Source: a virus
Length of the DNA stretch: 32,975 nucleotides
Virus record (IMG/VR): IMGVR_UViG_3300006163_000011
Span: 1-32,975 of that record
Strand: one strand, 5' to 3'
Shown: one piece after another, positions 14,001 through 20,827 of the stretch
Position numbering within the stretch: the stretch's first letter is position 1
How the letters are laid out: every line of letters begins with the position of its first letter
Position numbers and translations under genes: made by a program
The notes under the pieces: generated by a model
Seen by the model: only the letters and a program-made list of their open reading frames with translations
What the model was told of the DNA's origin: nothing
Databases searched by the model: none

Positions 14001-14314
14001 CAGTCGGGCCACTCGGCGACGTACACATACGACTGAGGCCAGCGGTCCACGATCCGGTAGATCACCGTCTGGTTATCCGCTTCGATCTTCACCACGGGCC
14101 CGGTCGGGGTGTCGTAGGTGGTCGTCCCGATCATCTGCCCGGCGATGATCTCTTCCATGATCACGCCAGAGATGAGGATGCGCGGGTCGGCACGGTTGAT
14201 GGTGATCCATTCGGCGGGGTGGGTGTCGTCTGGCTGGTGCCGCTGCATCCACAGTTCGCCGATGTCGGGCGGGTGGATGGGGCTGCCGAAAGTCGTGAGG
14301 AGATCGGGGCTCAC
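14000..14314 (-). CDS. Hypothetical protein between terminase subunits
   Basis: A 104-residue product beginning with GTG (MSPDLLTTFGSPIHPPDIGE). It is coupled on both sides (GTGA upstream, TGATG downstream). The last 50 residues are beta-type (GTTTYDTPTGPVVKIEADNQ then VIYRIVDRW). Its position suggests a packaging accessory, but no known family is recognised and no catalytic residues stand out. Confidence 0.5.
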   Translation of the reverse strand: MSPDLLTTFGSPIHPPDIGELWMQRHQPDDTHPAEWITINRADPRILISGVIMEEIIAGQMIGTTTYDTPTGPVVKIEADNQTVIYRIVDRWPQSYVYVAEWPD

Positions 14315-14592
14315 GGCAGCACGTCCGTGATGGTGATATGTCGCATCCGGATCTCCTGCTGCACGAACCGGAGGAACCAGGGCGCGCGGGCTCGGGCTTC
14401 CTGGTGGAGGAAGCGGCGCAGGGTTTCGGGGTGCCGGTCGAGGTAGGCGCGGATCTGCTCGTCGGTCGGCTCGGTGCTCTTGGCGAGCGGAGGCCCAGCG
14501 GGGACCACTGTGGCGCGGGGCACAATGGGCGTGGGCTCGCCGATCGCAGCCTTCATGTCCTCAACGATCTTGGTCCAGGCGTCAGCGTCCAT
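14311..14592 (-). CDS. Small helical protein between terminase subunits
   Basis: A 93-residue product starting MDADAWTKIVEDMKAAIGEP. Two helical ends are joined by a Pro/Val-rich linker. The C-terminal part (EQIRAYLDRHPETLRRFLHQ) is amphipathic and basic, followed by RMRHITITDVLP. ATG 14592 shares a base with the small terminase stop (TGATG). It may be a packaging accessory judging from position; no family recognised. Confidence 0.5.
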   Translation of the reverse strand: MDADAWTKIVEDMKAAIGEPTPIVPRATVVPAGPPLAKSTEPTDEQIRAYLDRHPETLRRFLHQEARARAPWFLRFVQQEIRMRHITITDVLP

Positions 14593-15095
14593 CACAGTTC
14601 CTCCGCCGGTATCCCGATGATCTCGTACTTGACGCCGCCGGACACGTTCACCTTCTGCTCCGCGTCCAACCCCAGCAGCTTCCGCCGGGACTCGGAGATC
14701 TTCACCAGCCGGTCCACCGCAGCCAGCACCGGCCCCCAATCAGGCAGCGGATCCTCCCCCAGATAGATGAGCCGCCCCTGGTTCACCGTGAAATGCTTCG
14801 CCTCAAGAGCCCGCATCACCGCGGCCTGCGCCATGTCGAGACGTTCCAGCTCCAGCGTGCGCGCTTCGGCGGCCCCTTCGGCGCGGATGGCCTGTAGCGC
14901 ACGCTGGACGGCGTCGTGGGCGGTGTGCACGTCGATGCCCAGCTCGGCGGCGATCTGCCGGTACCCCAGGCCTCGGCCGCGTAGACGGGCCGCTTCGGCG
15001 TCGCGGGCAGCGGTGTCGGGGCTGGCCACGAAGGCACCGTCGGGGCCCTTGGTTGGGCCGCGTTGCTGTTGGGGCTGCTCGTCCATGTGTCTCAT
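14592..15095 (-). CDS. terS: Terminase small subunit (HTH protein)
   Basis: The product is about 167 residues from ATG 15095, which overlaps the stop of a 30-codon gene as ATGA; ATG 15086 is an alternative. Residues about 30-65 form a helix-turn-helix (RGLGYRQIAAELGIDVHTAH). A long helical region (LELERLDMAQAAVMRALEAK) suggests oligomerisation, and the C-terminus VNVSGGVKYEIIGIPAEEL is typical of small terminases. It should recognise the packaging site and present DNA to the large subunit. Two small genes lie between the subunits. Confidence 0.75.
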   Translation of the reverse strand: MRHMDEQPQQQRGPTKGPDGAFVASPDTAARDAEAARLRGRGLGYRQIAAELGIDVHTAHDAVQRALQAIRAEGAAEARTLELERLDMAQAAVMRALEAKHFTVNQGRLIYLGEDPLPDWGPVLAAVDRLVKISESRRKLLGLDAEQKVNVSGGVKYEIIGIPAEEL

Positions 15096-15184
15096 TGTCC
15101 GCTGAAGGTGCCGATGGCCCATAGGAGCGCGGCGGTGGTGAAGCCGGCGGTGAACCCGATCCACAGGTACATGCGGTCGGTCAT
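15092..15184 (-). CDS. 30-residue single-helix membrane microprotein
   Basis: The product is MTDRMYLWIGFTAGFTTAAL plus ten residues ending IGTFSGQ. Residues 6-24 form one hydrophobic helix. ATG 15184 lies five bases after the preceding stop, and its TGA overlaps the small terminase start as ATGA. A non-coding gap would not be expected to hold an open frame joined so neatly at both ends. Function unknown. Confidence 0.5.
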   Translation of the reverse strand: MTDRMYLWIGFTAGFTTAALLWAIGTFSGQ

Positions 15185-15189
15185 GGCGC

Positions 15190-15537
15190 TCAGACTTCCG
15201 GGTCTTCGTGGTTGGTGATGACGATCTTGATGCCGAAGATCCTGCCCCATACGCCCCGGGGTGGTGGCTCGCCGGGTGGTGGTGGGATGTCGATCGTGTC
15301 GATGGCCGGGGATAGGTCATCTCCGTCCGGCCATTCCCGGATCGTCAACCGCGCTCGGTTGATCGCACGCCGCCGATCTTCGTGGTCCTGCTTCATCGCG
15401 CGTTGGAAGCGCACCGCGTCCTCATAGCGCATCAGGAACGCGAAGTTGGTCTCCAGATCGCTGCTGTTGGCGTAGGCCCGCATGAGCGCTTCGCGCATCC
15501 GCAGGAGCTTCGCGTAGTAGGGATCGGCGATGGTCAT
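15190..15537 (-). CDS. Hypothetical helical protein
   Basis: A 115-residue product starting MTIADPYYAKLLRMREALMR, with ATG 15537 overlapping the upstream stop as ATGA. Residues 1-75 are charged helix (DAVRFQRAMKQDHEDRRRAI); the tail is Pro-rich (IPPPPGEPPPRGVWGRIFGI). The terminal hydrophobic stretch may contact membrane or a partner. No family recognised. Confidence 0.5.
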   Translation of the reverse strand: MTIADPYYAKLLRMREALMRAYANSSDLETNFAFLMRYEDAVRFQRAMKQDHEDRRRAINRARLTIREWPDGDDLSPAIDTIDIPPPPGEPPPRGVWGRIFGIKIVITNHEDPEV

Positions 15538-15740
15538 TTGTTCCCCATCCAATGCAGGAACTGCGAGGTCACGTCGATAACGGGCGGCGCGATCTGGCAC
15601 ACCCACAGGTAGACGATCCCGGCCCACGCCAGGTATTTCAGCGCGGTCCACAGCTGGTCGAGGCGGCTGGCCTGCCGGATCTCGCGGTGCGGCGGCAGGC
15701 TGGCGTTGATGAGCCGTTCGAATTCGCCGAGGTCATCCAT
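15534..15740 (-). CDS. Small single-span membrane protein
   Basis: A 68-residue product starting MDDLGEFERLINASLPPHRE. ATG 15740 was chosen for its GGAAGGGA eight bases upstream; an upstream in-frame ATG at 15812 lies inside the neighbour. A membrane helix at about 36-52 (ALKYLAWAGIVYLWVCQIAP) is followed by a short tail. It overlaps the previous gene by eight bases. One of several small membrane proteins in this operon; role unknown. Confidence 0.5.
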   Translation of the reverse strand: MDDLGEFERLINASLPPHREIRQASRLDQLWTALKYLAWAGIVYLWVCQIAPPVIDVTSQFLHWMGNK

Positions 15741-15909
15741 GGTCGTTCCCTTCCGTTGCTCCGCGTTGCCCGTGCTCGCAGGCGCATCCGTGCGGCTGGG
15801 CTGCTGCGTCACGGCAAATGGCGGGGTCGTGTTTGACGGGCCAGTCGGGAAGGCTGGCGCGGCGTTGCATGTCGGCGTCGGCGGCTTCGCGGCAGGGTGG
15901 GCAGATCAC
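15733..15909 (-). CDS. Small Cys-rich protein
   Basis: A 58-residue product beginning VICPPCREAADADMQRRASL from GTG 15909, which overlaps the upstream stop as GTGA. It has C-x-x-C at residues 3-6 and a later C ... H-G-C-A-C-E-H cluster (32-46), consistent with one or two zinc sites. Such small zinc proteins are abundant in this early region. No specific function recognised. Confidence 0.5.
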   Translation of the reverse strand: MICPPCREAADADMQRRASLPDWPVKHDPAICRDAAAQPHGCACEHGQRGATEGNDHG

Positions 15910-16436
15910 TGGCCACCTCGGAGGTCCTCGTCGAGGATGTTGGCGAACTCGTTGAGCGCATGGCAGGCGATGCGGCTGATGCCCTTCATGGCGGCCGCCC
16001 GGGCGCGCGCTTCTTCGGCGACCTTGGTCCGGATGGCTGCCTCGAACTCGGCGAGCCGGGTCGTCATCTGCTGTTCGGCGGCCTCTTCGGCGAGCTTGGC
16101 GATCATTTCGCCGCATTGCTCGACGGTGATCGCCCGCAGCACCATGGCCTCGTGGGCGGGCAGCGCGATGGCGAGGATGGTCCGTACCTGCTCGTAGGTC
16201 TTCCGGCACGTGTGGCAGTCGCGCCACGAGTCGCCGAAGTCGCAGTAGACGACGTGCTGGCTGATGACTTTGACGGTCTGGTCCACAAGCTCCTCAGGCA
16301 CGTTCTGCGCGTCCATGTCTGCTGTCCCTTGGTCGGATGCCGGTTCGGGGCTTGTGGGGCCGCTGGGGCCTGCTGAGGGCCGTGCGGCGGGTGCTGCGCC
16401 GAGTCGCCACATGGCGGTCGAGTCGGGGCCGATCAT
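15906..16436 (-). CDS. Hypothetical helical protein with CxxC motif
   Basis: A 176-residue product. ATG 16436 overlaps the upstream stop as ATGA and gives a Pro/Ala-rich N-terminal 40 residues. ATG 16316 (MDAQNVPEELVDQTVKVISQ) has a better AAGGGA site and may be the true start. Cys/His residues (YCDFGDSWRDCHTCRKTYEQ) suggest a metal site; the rest is a long charged helix (AKLAEEAAEQQMTTRLAEFE). No family recognised. Confidence 0.5.
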   Translation of the reverse strand: MIGPDSTAMWRLGAAPAARPSAGPSGPTSPEPASDQGTADMDAQNVPEELVDQTVKVISQHVVYCDFGDSWRDCHTCRKTYEQVRTILAIALPAHEAMVLRAITVEQCGEMIAKLAEEAAEQQMTTRLAEFEAAIRTKVAEEARARAAAMKGISRIACHALNEFANILDEDLRGGQ

Positions 16437-16567
16437 CGGCGGCCTCGCTTGACGGTCGGCGTGTAGCCCTTCCGGATGCCGACCAGCCGCTGGAGCCAGG
16501 ACGTCCAGGTGGCCCGGCACTCCCAGCAGGACAGCTCGTGGCGGGCGGCTCGCAGTCGGGCGCTCAC
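16433..16567 (-). CDS. 44-residue basic CxxC protein
   Basis: The product begins VSARLRAARHELSCWECRAT and ends TPTVKRGRR. It is strongly basic, with a single C-x-x-C at 14-17. GTG 16567 overlaps the upstream stop as GTGA and its own stop overlaps the next start as ATGA, supporting a real gene despite its size. It might bind nucleic acid; that is inferred from charge only. Confidence 0.45.
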   Translation of the reverse strand: MSARLRAARHELSCWECRATWTSWLQRLVGIRKGYTPTVKRGRR

Positions 16568-16965
16568 GTCCCGCTCGCTTCCTCGACCAGGCCCCGGCCG
16601 AGGGCGGCGGCGCGTCGCCATTCCGCGACGGTGGCCTCGTCGATCCAGCAGGTGCGGACGGACTCCCTGCCGGGGTGCCCGCGTTCGTGGAAGTGGGTGA
16701 GGATCTCGGTGGCCAGCTCGCGCAGCCGGTCCCGCTCGGCCCCCATCTTTTCGAGCGCGTAGGCCTTGAGCACGCCGTGATCGGCCAGCTTCGCGTTCTC
16801 GGCCTCCAGCTCGGCGATGCGCGCGTCCTTGGCGTCGAGCTCGGCCTGTACCTCGGCCGTCACGGCGTCGGCCGCGAGGTCGAGGCGGGGCGGCGTCTGC
16901 CACCAAGCGCTGACGGTGGCCCCGAGTGCCTTCGCGATCCGCTCGCGCAGGTCGCTGCCGCTCAC
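16564..16965 (-). CDS. Coiled-coil hypothetical protein
   Basis: A 133-residue product from GTG 16965 (GTGA junction). Residues about 37-90 form a clear heptad coiled coil (AELDAKDARIAELEAENAKL), flanked by an N-terminal helix (LRERIAKALGATVSAWWQTP) and a C-terminal EATVAEWRRAAALGRGLVEE. The pattern is typical of small actinophage early proteins that dimerise. No function recognised. Confidence 0.5.
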   Translation of the reverse strand: MSGSDLRERIAKALGATVSAWWQTPPRLDLAADAVTAEVQAELDAKDARIAELEAENAKLADHGVLKAYALEKMGAERDRLRELATEILTHFHERGHPGRESVRTCWIDEATVAEWRRAAALGRGLVEEASGT

Positions 16966-17276
16966 CGGGCGGCCCCTGCGGTCTTCAGCGCCTTGATCGC
17001 GCGACGGATCAGCTCGTCGGCCTTCGTCTTGTCGACGTCTTCGAGGTAGCCGTCATCGTCGAAGGTTCCGGGCAGTTGACCGGCCTTCACGAGCGCCTCG
17101 TACAGGTCCCAGTGCCACCCGGAGTTGCCGAACGGACGCTTCCCGGAGAAACCTTCGCCTTCGGCCCACAGGGTGGCGAGCAGGGCGACGAGGTATTCGC
17201 GGATGGTGCTGGCATCGGCGTCGTTGCCCTCCATCGGGGTGGCGAGGATCTCGGCGCCGGTCTTCTCGGTGGTCAC
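16962..17276 (-). CDS. Hypothetical early protein
   Basis: A 104-residue product beginning VTTEKTGAEILATPMEGNDA. GTG 17276 has AAGGAG at an ideal distance and overlaps the upstream stop as GTGA. It contains GFSGKRPFGNSGWHWDLYEA and ends in a basic helix (RRAIKALKTAGAAR). From memory, proteins with the GKRPFGNSGW motif are frequent in actinophages with no known function. Confidence 0.55.
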   Translation of the reverse strand: MTTEKTGAEILATPMEGNDADASTIREYLVALLATLWAEGEGFSGKRPFGNSGWHWDLYEALVKAGQLPGTFDDDGYLEDVDKTKADELIRRAIKALKTAGAAR

Positions 17277-17512
17277 GTTCGTGCTCCTTGTCGTGTGGGG
17301 TTGCGCAGTCGCCAGGTGGCGAGCGCGTCGTCCAGCTCGTACAGCTCCCGGCCGCCGGTCCACAGCCAGTGGTCGACCAGGGACCACAGGGCGGGCCAGG
17401 GGACGCCGGCGTCGAGGTGGCCTCGGAGCCAGCCGTTGAGCCGGTCGCCGTCGATTCCGGCGGTACGTTCGGCGAGGGCGGTCAGCTCCAGCGGGGCGGG
17501 CGTCAGGGTCAT
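17273..17512 (-). CDS. Small hypothetical protein
   Basis: A 79-residue product starting MTLTPAPLELTALAERTAGI, rich in Trp and Leu (VPWPALWSLVDHWLWTGGRE), probably a compact helical protein. ATG 17512 overlaps the HNH endonuclease stop as ATGA, and its stop overlaps the next gene as GTGA. Function unknown. Confidence 0.5.
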   Translation of the reverse strand: MTLTPAPLELTALAERTAGIDGDRLNGWLRGHLDAGVPWPALWSLVDHWLWTGGRELYELDDALATWRLRNPTRQGART

Positions 17513-17871
17513 GGCTGGTCCTCCCACAGCGGTTCCATGCCTGCGGTCTGTGCGGCCATCCGGGTGCGGCGGGCGGTCTCGGCGTGGTGGTCGCGGTCGT
17601 AGTGCAGATGGCATCCCTGGCACATGGCGCGCAGGTTGTCCGGGTCGCAGTTCTCCGGGGTGTGGTCGAGGTGGGCGACGGTGAGGACGACTTTCGAGCC
17701 GGTGCCGTACGCCTTGCCGCCGTTGGCGTTCGGGCAGCGGCCGGTGTGGGTGCCGCGCCCGCATTCGCCGTGGCATTCGCAGCGACCTCCAGCGCGGTAG
17801 AAGCGGATCACTTGGCTGATCGCTGCCCAGTCGGCCGGGTAGCGGTCGCGGTTCTCTGGTCGGATCGGCAT
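17509..17871 (-). CDS. HNH endonuclease
   Basis: A 120-residue product. CECHGECG ... GRCPNANG supplies zinc-type cysteines, and LTVAHLDHTPENCDPDNLRA followed by MCQGCHLHYD is the HNH core, with AHLDH the first His pair, Asn the middle residue and the last His in CHLHYD. Such phage HNH enzymes nick or cut DNA and often aid packaging near cos or pac sites; here the gene sits about 2.8 kb upstream of the small terminase. ATG 17871 shares a base with the upstream stop. Confidence 0.85.
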   Translation of the reverse strand: MPIRPENRDRYPADWAAISQVIRFYRAGGRCECHGECGRGTHTGRCPNANGGKAYGTGSKVVLTVAHLDHTPENCDPDNLRAMCQGCHLHYDRDHHAETARRTRMAAQTAGMEPLWEDQP

Positions 17872-18134
17872 CAGGCGCTCGCTTCATGGGCTGCGGCGAG
17901 GATCTCCAGCAGCGCGGCGCGGCGGGCCGAGTCGTTGTGCGCGCCGTTCCACAGCTCGGGCGGGACGTAGCCGTTCCACTGCTCGGGCTTGGCGTAGTTC
18001 AGCGGTTCGGCGGTCAGCCGCTTGGCGGCCTCGGGGTTGGCGAGCACCAGGTCGCGGTTCCGGGTCATCTCGGCGCGGTGCTCGGCCTGCTCGGCGGCGA
18101 GTTGCTTGGCGATGCCCTCCCAGTCGGTGGTCAT
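17871..18134 (-). CDS. Small hypothetical helical protein
   Basis: An 87-residue product starting MTTDWEGIAKQLAAEQAEHR. Charged helices with a central LNYAKPEQWNGYVPPELWNG segment and an Ala-rich C-terminal helix. ATG 18134 overlaps the upstream stop as ATGA. It lies between the putative helicase-loader-like gene and the HNH gene. No family recognised. Confidence 0.5.
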   Translation of the reverse strand: MTTDWEGIAKQLAAEQAEHRAEMTRNRDLVLANPEAAKRLTAEPLNYAKPEQWNGYVPPELWNGAHNDSARRAALLEILAAAHEASA

Positions 18135-18538
18135 CGGGGCCGCCGGAAGGCCGGGGCGCACACCGCGCGGACGGCGGCGGCCTGCTCGGGGCTGGCTTCG
18201 ATCGCGGCCGGGTCCGCTGCCCGCTGGCCGGACGCGACGGCTTCGATCTGGGCGCGGCGGGCCGCGAGGTAGACCTTCGGGTCGTCGTCCCCGTCCACAG
18301 GGACGTACTGGAAGCCGTCGAGGCGCTCTGACCTGATCCGCTTGACGATGGTGCGGACGTGGGCGGCCATCAGCCACTCGCTGGACTCGCGGAAGTGGCG
18401 GCTGACGGCTTCGGCCGCGTCGGTGTAGTCGAGGTCGCCGATGTCCGCGCCCCAGGCGATCGCGTCGGCCTTGCCAACGGTGCGCCGGTCGCGGGCGGCG
18501 ATGAGGTTCAGCAGGTCGAAGACCTGGTCGGGGGTCAT
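18131..18538 (-). CDS. Hypothetical replication-module protein
   Basis: A 135-residue product starting MTPDQVFDLLNLIAARDRRT. The N-terminal about 75 residues (ADIGDLDYTDAAEAVSRHFR then WLMAAHVRTIVKRIRSERL) resemble a small helical module often encoded after actinophage replication initiators, perhaps a helicase-loader or primase partner; that resemblance is from memory. ATG 18538 overlaps the initiator stop as ATGA, so the two are co-translated. Confidence 0.55.
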   Translation of the reverse strand: MTPDQVFDLLNLIAARDRRTVGKADAIAWGADIGDLDYTDAAEAVSRHFRESSEWLMAAHVRTIVKRIRSERLDGFQYVPVDGDDDPKVYLAARRAQIEAVASGQRAADPAAIEASPEQAAAVRAVCAPAFRRPR

Positions 18539-19488
18539 GCGAGTTCTCCTCGGACGATGTTGAGCGAGGGGCGGCCGGGGTCGCCGAGCATTTCGAGGCG
18601 GAGGGCTTCGATGTCGGCGACGCGTTGGTCTGCCGTAGAGGGGCGGCGGGGCTGGCTCGGCGCGGCGGCGGGCTCTGGCTCGTCGTCCCACCGTTCGGCG
18701 TTGAGCCAGGTGGCCGGGTGCGCGGTGTACTGAATGTCGGCCTCGGCCCGGCGCGGGCTGTTGGCGTAGGCGCGTGCGCCCCAGATCACCTCATCCGGGT
18801 CGGCCCCGTTCTTGAGCGCCTTGGCCCACGCTTTGCGCGCTGCGCCCTTGCCGACCCTGCGGGGATAGGCGGACCAGAACTCGTCAAAGCGATCCGAGGC
18901 GCGGTTACGCGCCGTGTTCGTTTTTTTCTCTTGATCGTTCTTCTCGTCAGAGGGCGAAGCCACGACGGCAGCGTCAGCGGATTCGCTCTGCTCTGCGTGT
19001 GTATATGTAGTGGGGGGACGCCTGTCGTCACCCTTTCTCGGCCTTTGGGTGACGCCTGTCGTCCCCCTATCGCTAGAAAGGGTGCTAGTCGGCGTCACCC
19101 TTTCCTCTGGAGAAAGGGTGCTAGTCGGCGTCACCCTTTCTCCCCGATTGGGTGACGCCTGTCGTCCCCCTATCGGCACGGATTGGGTGACGCCTGTCGT
19201 CCCCCTATCGGTGCCGGGGATCTCGGCCTGAAACTCCGCTGTGTGACCGCGATGCCCGACCGAGGCCCGCGAGAGGTAGCCCGCGTCGATGGCCGCCTTC
19301 TGCTTGCTGGTCACTCTGCGCTCCGAGCAGTCCAGCATCGCGGCTACCTCTTCCCGCAGCACCGAGAACCGGCCCGCCTCGTCCATGTGGACGGCCATGG
19401 CGAGCAGCAGAACCTTGACCTCGGCCGATAGGTGCGGAGTCCGGAAGACCTCGCTCATCCATCGGCCTCTGAAGGTCCCGTCACTCAC
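18535..19488 (-). CDS. Replication initiator (O/DnaD-like) carrying internal iterons
   Basis: About 317 residues from GTG 19488; in-frame ATGs at 19539 and 19569 lie upstream but would place the operator palindrome inside the gene. Three parts are visible. The N-terminal winged-helix domain contains LREEVAAMLDCSERRVTSKQ. A low-complexity linker is encoded by iteron DNA (19,012-19,210). The C-terminal segment FDEFWSAYPRRVGKGAARKA ... HPATWLNAERWDDE is a hallmark of phage replication proteins. It probably binds the origin inside its own gene, as lambda O does, and recruits helicase. Initiator identity is inferred from domain layout. Confidence 0.75.
   Translation of the reverse strand: MSDGTFRGRWMSEVFRTPHLSAEVKVLLLAMAVHMDEAGRFSVLREEVAAMLDCSERRVTSKQKAAIDAGYLSRASVGHRGHTAEFQAEIPGTDRGTTGVTQSVPIGGRQASPNRGERVTPTSTLSPEERVTPTSTLSSDRGTTGVTQRPRKGDDRRPPTTYTHAEQSESADAAVVASPSDEKNDQEKKTNTARNRASDRFDEFWSAYPRRVGKGAARKAWAKALKNGADPDEVIWGARAYANSPRRAEADIQYTAHPATWLNAERWDDEPEPAAAPSQPRRPSTADQRVADIEALRLEMLGDPGRPSLNIVRGELA
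19012..19210. repeat. Iteron array, probable replication origin inside the initiator gene
   Basis: Three 26-base copies of a unit starting GGGTGACGCCTGTCGTCCCC lie at 19047-19072, 19150-19175 and 19185-19210, with a degenerate copy near 19012-19035. Two 29-base copies of a second unit lie at 19076-19104 and 19112-19140. The second unit contains the inverse core GGCGTCACCC and is bounded by GAAAGGGTG/CACCCTTTC arms. The copy at 19150 is read in a different frame from the other two of its type (as IGGRQASP rather than DRGTTGVT), so conservation is at DNA level. Lambda O contains origin iterons in the same way. Confidence 0.7.
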
Positions 19489-19525
19489 CCAGTCACCGTC
19501 CCTGTCTGCCGTGCTTACGGGATCT

Positions 19526-19562
19526 ATCCTAACGGACATAGTGTCCGTACGTCGTGTCCGTA
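19526..19562. promoter_or_regulatory. Operator/promoter region between initiator and a rightward HTH gene
   Basis: CGGACATAGTGTCCG (19533-19547) is a perfect dyad with three central bases, and GTGTCCGTA recurs at 19541-19549 and 19554-19562. On the - strand TAGGAT (19531-19526) could be a -10 for the initiator gene. The short HTH gene starting at 19612 faces away and is a candidate for the binding protein. No clear -35 was found. Confidence 0.45.
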
Positions 19563-19578
19563 TGGTCATTCCAGACCA

Positions 19579-19926
19579 CTAGTCCGGACGCGCGTGTGGG
19601 ACGATGTGTCCATGAGCGACGAACTCCGGGCCCGCCTCACGACCAAGAGCCGGATCTTCGGCCGGGCCGACAAAGCCCGTGAGCGTGCGCGTCAGGACCT
19701 CGGAGAGACCATCCGGGAGGCCGCGCAGGGCGGCATGGGGCCAGCCGAGATCACGCGGCTGATCGAACACCGGCTCACCGAGAAGACCGTCATCCGCATC
19801 GCCAAGGGCGAGGCATAGCTCGGCCAGCGCGGTGCGCGGTATCCCGGTGACCGGGCCCGGCGGCGGAGGGACCGGCCGTAGCCGCTCGGCCTCCAGCAGC
19901 CGCACCCGGGCGTCCAGCTCGTCCAT
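19579..19926 (-). CDS. Possible coupled gene antisense to the HTH gene
   Basis: A 115-codon frame starting MDELDARVRLLEAERLRPVP. ATG 19926 shares a base with the upstream stop (TGATG), like true genes here, and residues 1-17 form a credible coiled coil. Beyond residue 36, however, it is the exact complement of the rightward HTH gene, and its sequence becomes Gly/Pro/Arg-rich and unconvincing. It may be real only in its first part, or be a shadow that happens to begin well. Confidence 0.3.
   Translation of the reverse strand: MDELDARVRLLEAERLRPVPPPPGPVTGIPRTALAELCLALGDADDGLLGEPVFDQPRDLGWPHAALRGLPDGLSEVLTRTLTGFVGPAEDPALGREAGPEFVAHGHIVPHARPD
19612..19818 (+). CDS. Small HTH DNA-binding protein
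   Basis: A 68-residue, strongly charged product starting MSDELRARLTTKSRIFGRAD. GMGPAEITRLIEHRLTEKTV followed by IRIAKG fits a helix-turn-helix. It is rightward in a leftward early operon and next to a tight palindrome, as expected of a local regulator. GGGA lies about 10 bases before ATG 19612. A leftward open frame (19579-19926) covers it completely on the other strand, so one of the two may be untranslated or both are expressed. Confidence 0.55.
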   Translation: MSDELRARLTTKSRIFGRADKARERARQDLGETIREAAQGGMGPAEITRLIEHRLTEKTVIRIAKGEA

Positions 19927-20150
19927 CAGCCCCACCAGCCCAGCGACAGGTGCAGGGTCAGCGCGATACAGATGACCAGCGCGACGGCGTGCAGGACGAG
20001 CGTGAACGGCCGGGGACGGCGGTCCTTGATGCGGAACAGCCGCCACAGGTTCTCCGACAGGGTGCCACCCGGGCGCGGGTCGAGGAGGGCGACGCCTTCG
20101 ATGCCGAAGAACACAAGGCCCCACCCGGCCCACAGGATCGTGTAGATCAC
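19926..20150 (-). CDS. Small two-helix membrane protein
   Basis: A 74-residue product starting VIYTILWAGWGLVFFGIEGV. GTG 20150 has GGAGG five bases upstream and overlaps the preceding stop as GTGA. Hydrophobic helices lie at about 2-22 and 51-72, with a basic middle (FRIKDRRPRP). The hairpin shape with a charged loop is frequent in small actinophage membrane proteins. Role unknown. Confidence 0.55.
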   Translation of the reverse strand: MIYTILWAGWGLVFFGIEGVALLDPRPGGTLSENLWRLFRIKDRRPRPFTLVLHAVALVICIALTLHLSLGWWG

Positions 20151-20827
20151 GAGTCCTCCAAAGGATCGCCTTCGATGGGGTTGCCCCAGCCGCCGAGGCG
20201 CAGGAGCCGGACCATGTGGGCGAGGGTGAGGCGTACGGGGATGTCGCTGGTCCAGTAGGCGCCGAGCAGCGCCCAGGTCGAGCCGAGCTCCGCGCCGCCG
20301 TGGATGTGGAACAGGTCCATGGCGGTGCTGATGGCCCACCAGGATCCGGCGTTGGCCGGGCCGTGGCCGGGCCGCCTGATGACCAGGATTCCGACGTCGG
20401 CGTGTGCGTTCGCGGCCTCGGAGAACGTCTCTCGGAGCCAGGCGTCCACCTGCTTGTCGGTGACGGGCCGGTTGCGGCTCTTGACCTCCCAGGCCACGCC
20501 GGGTGTCCCGGTGATGTCTCCGGCGTCGCTGGTGCCGCGCAGGGCCCGCCGTTCCGCGCCGGGCCAGCCGTTGGCCTGGAGGTAGCGGACTACGGCCCGC
20601 TCGGCATCTGTCCCAATGTCTTTGGGACGGCGCTTGCGTTTGGTCGCCAGCGGGTCCCGGCTCCCTTCCCGTGGACGGGAGCCGCTGACGTCTGGCCCGG
20701 CCGCCGCGCCGCGCAGTGCGGCGGCCGGAGTTGGTGAGACCGGCCCGGCCGGGGCAACCGGGCCGGTCTCGGGCAGCGGGACGGCGACGGGGGCATGCCC
20801 GTCCCGCTGCCGGTCTGTGGAGGTCAC
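20147..20827 (-). CDS. PD-(D/E)XK nuclease, Holliday-junction-resolvase-like
   Basis: A 226-residue product from GTG 20827 (GTGA junction). Residues 1-65 are a Pro/Ala-rich disordered lead. Then GTDAERAVVRYLQANGWPGA, DAGDITGTPGVAWEVKSRNR and VTDKQVDAWLRETFSEAANA give the E ... D ... E-x-K pattern of Hjc-like PD-(D/E)XK enzymes: early Glu, GDITG Asp and WEVKS Glu/Lys. It would cleave branched recombination or replication intermediates. The last about 60 residues (STAMDLFHIHGGAELG on) are a tail I do not recognise. Confidence 0.7.
   Translation of the reverse strand: MTSTDRQRDGHAPVAVPLPETGPVAPAGPVSPTPAAALRGAAAGPDVSGSRPREGSRDPLATKRKRRPKDIGTDAERAVVRYLQANGWPGAERRALRGTSDAGDITGTPGVAWEVKSRNRPVTDKQVDAWLRETFSEAANAHADVGILVIRRPGHGPANAGSWWAISTAMDLFHIHGGAELGSTWALLGAYWTSDIPVRLTLAHMVRLLRLGGWGNPIEGDPLEDS

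Noticed and set aside
17509-17871. Homing endonuclease in an intron or intein
   Set aside because: The HNH gene is neatly coupled to both neighbours and no flanking gene is interrupted, so it is a regular phage gene.
19012-19210. Short repeats spaced about 35 bases resembling a CRISPR array
   Set aside because: Units alternate between two types in opposite core orientation, spacers are very short or absent, the array lies inside a conserved coding gene, and no cas genes are present. Origin iterons fit better.
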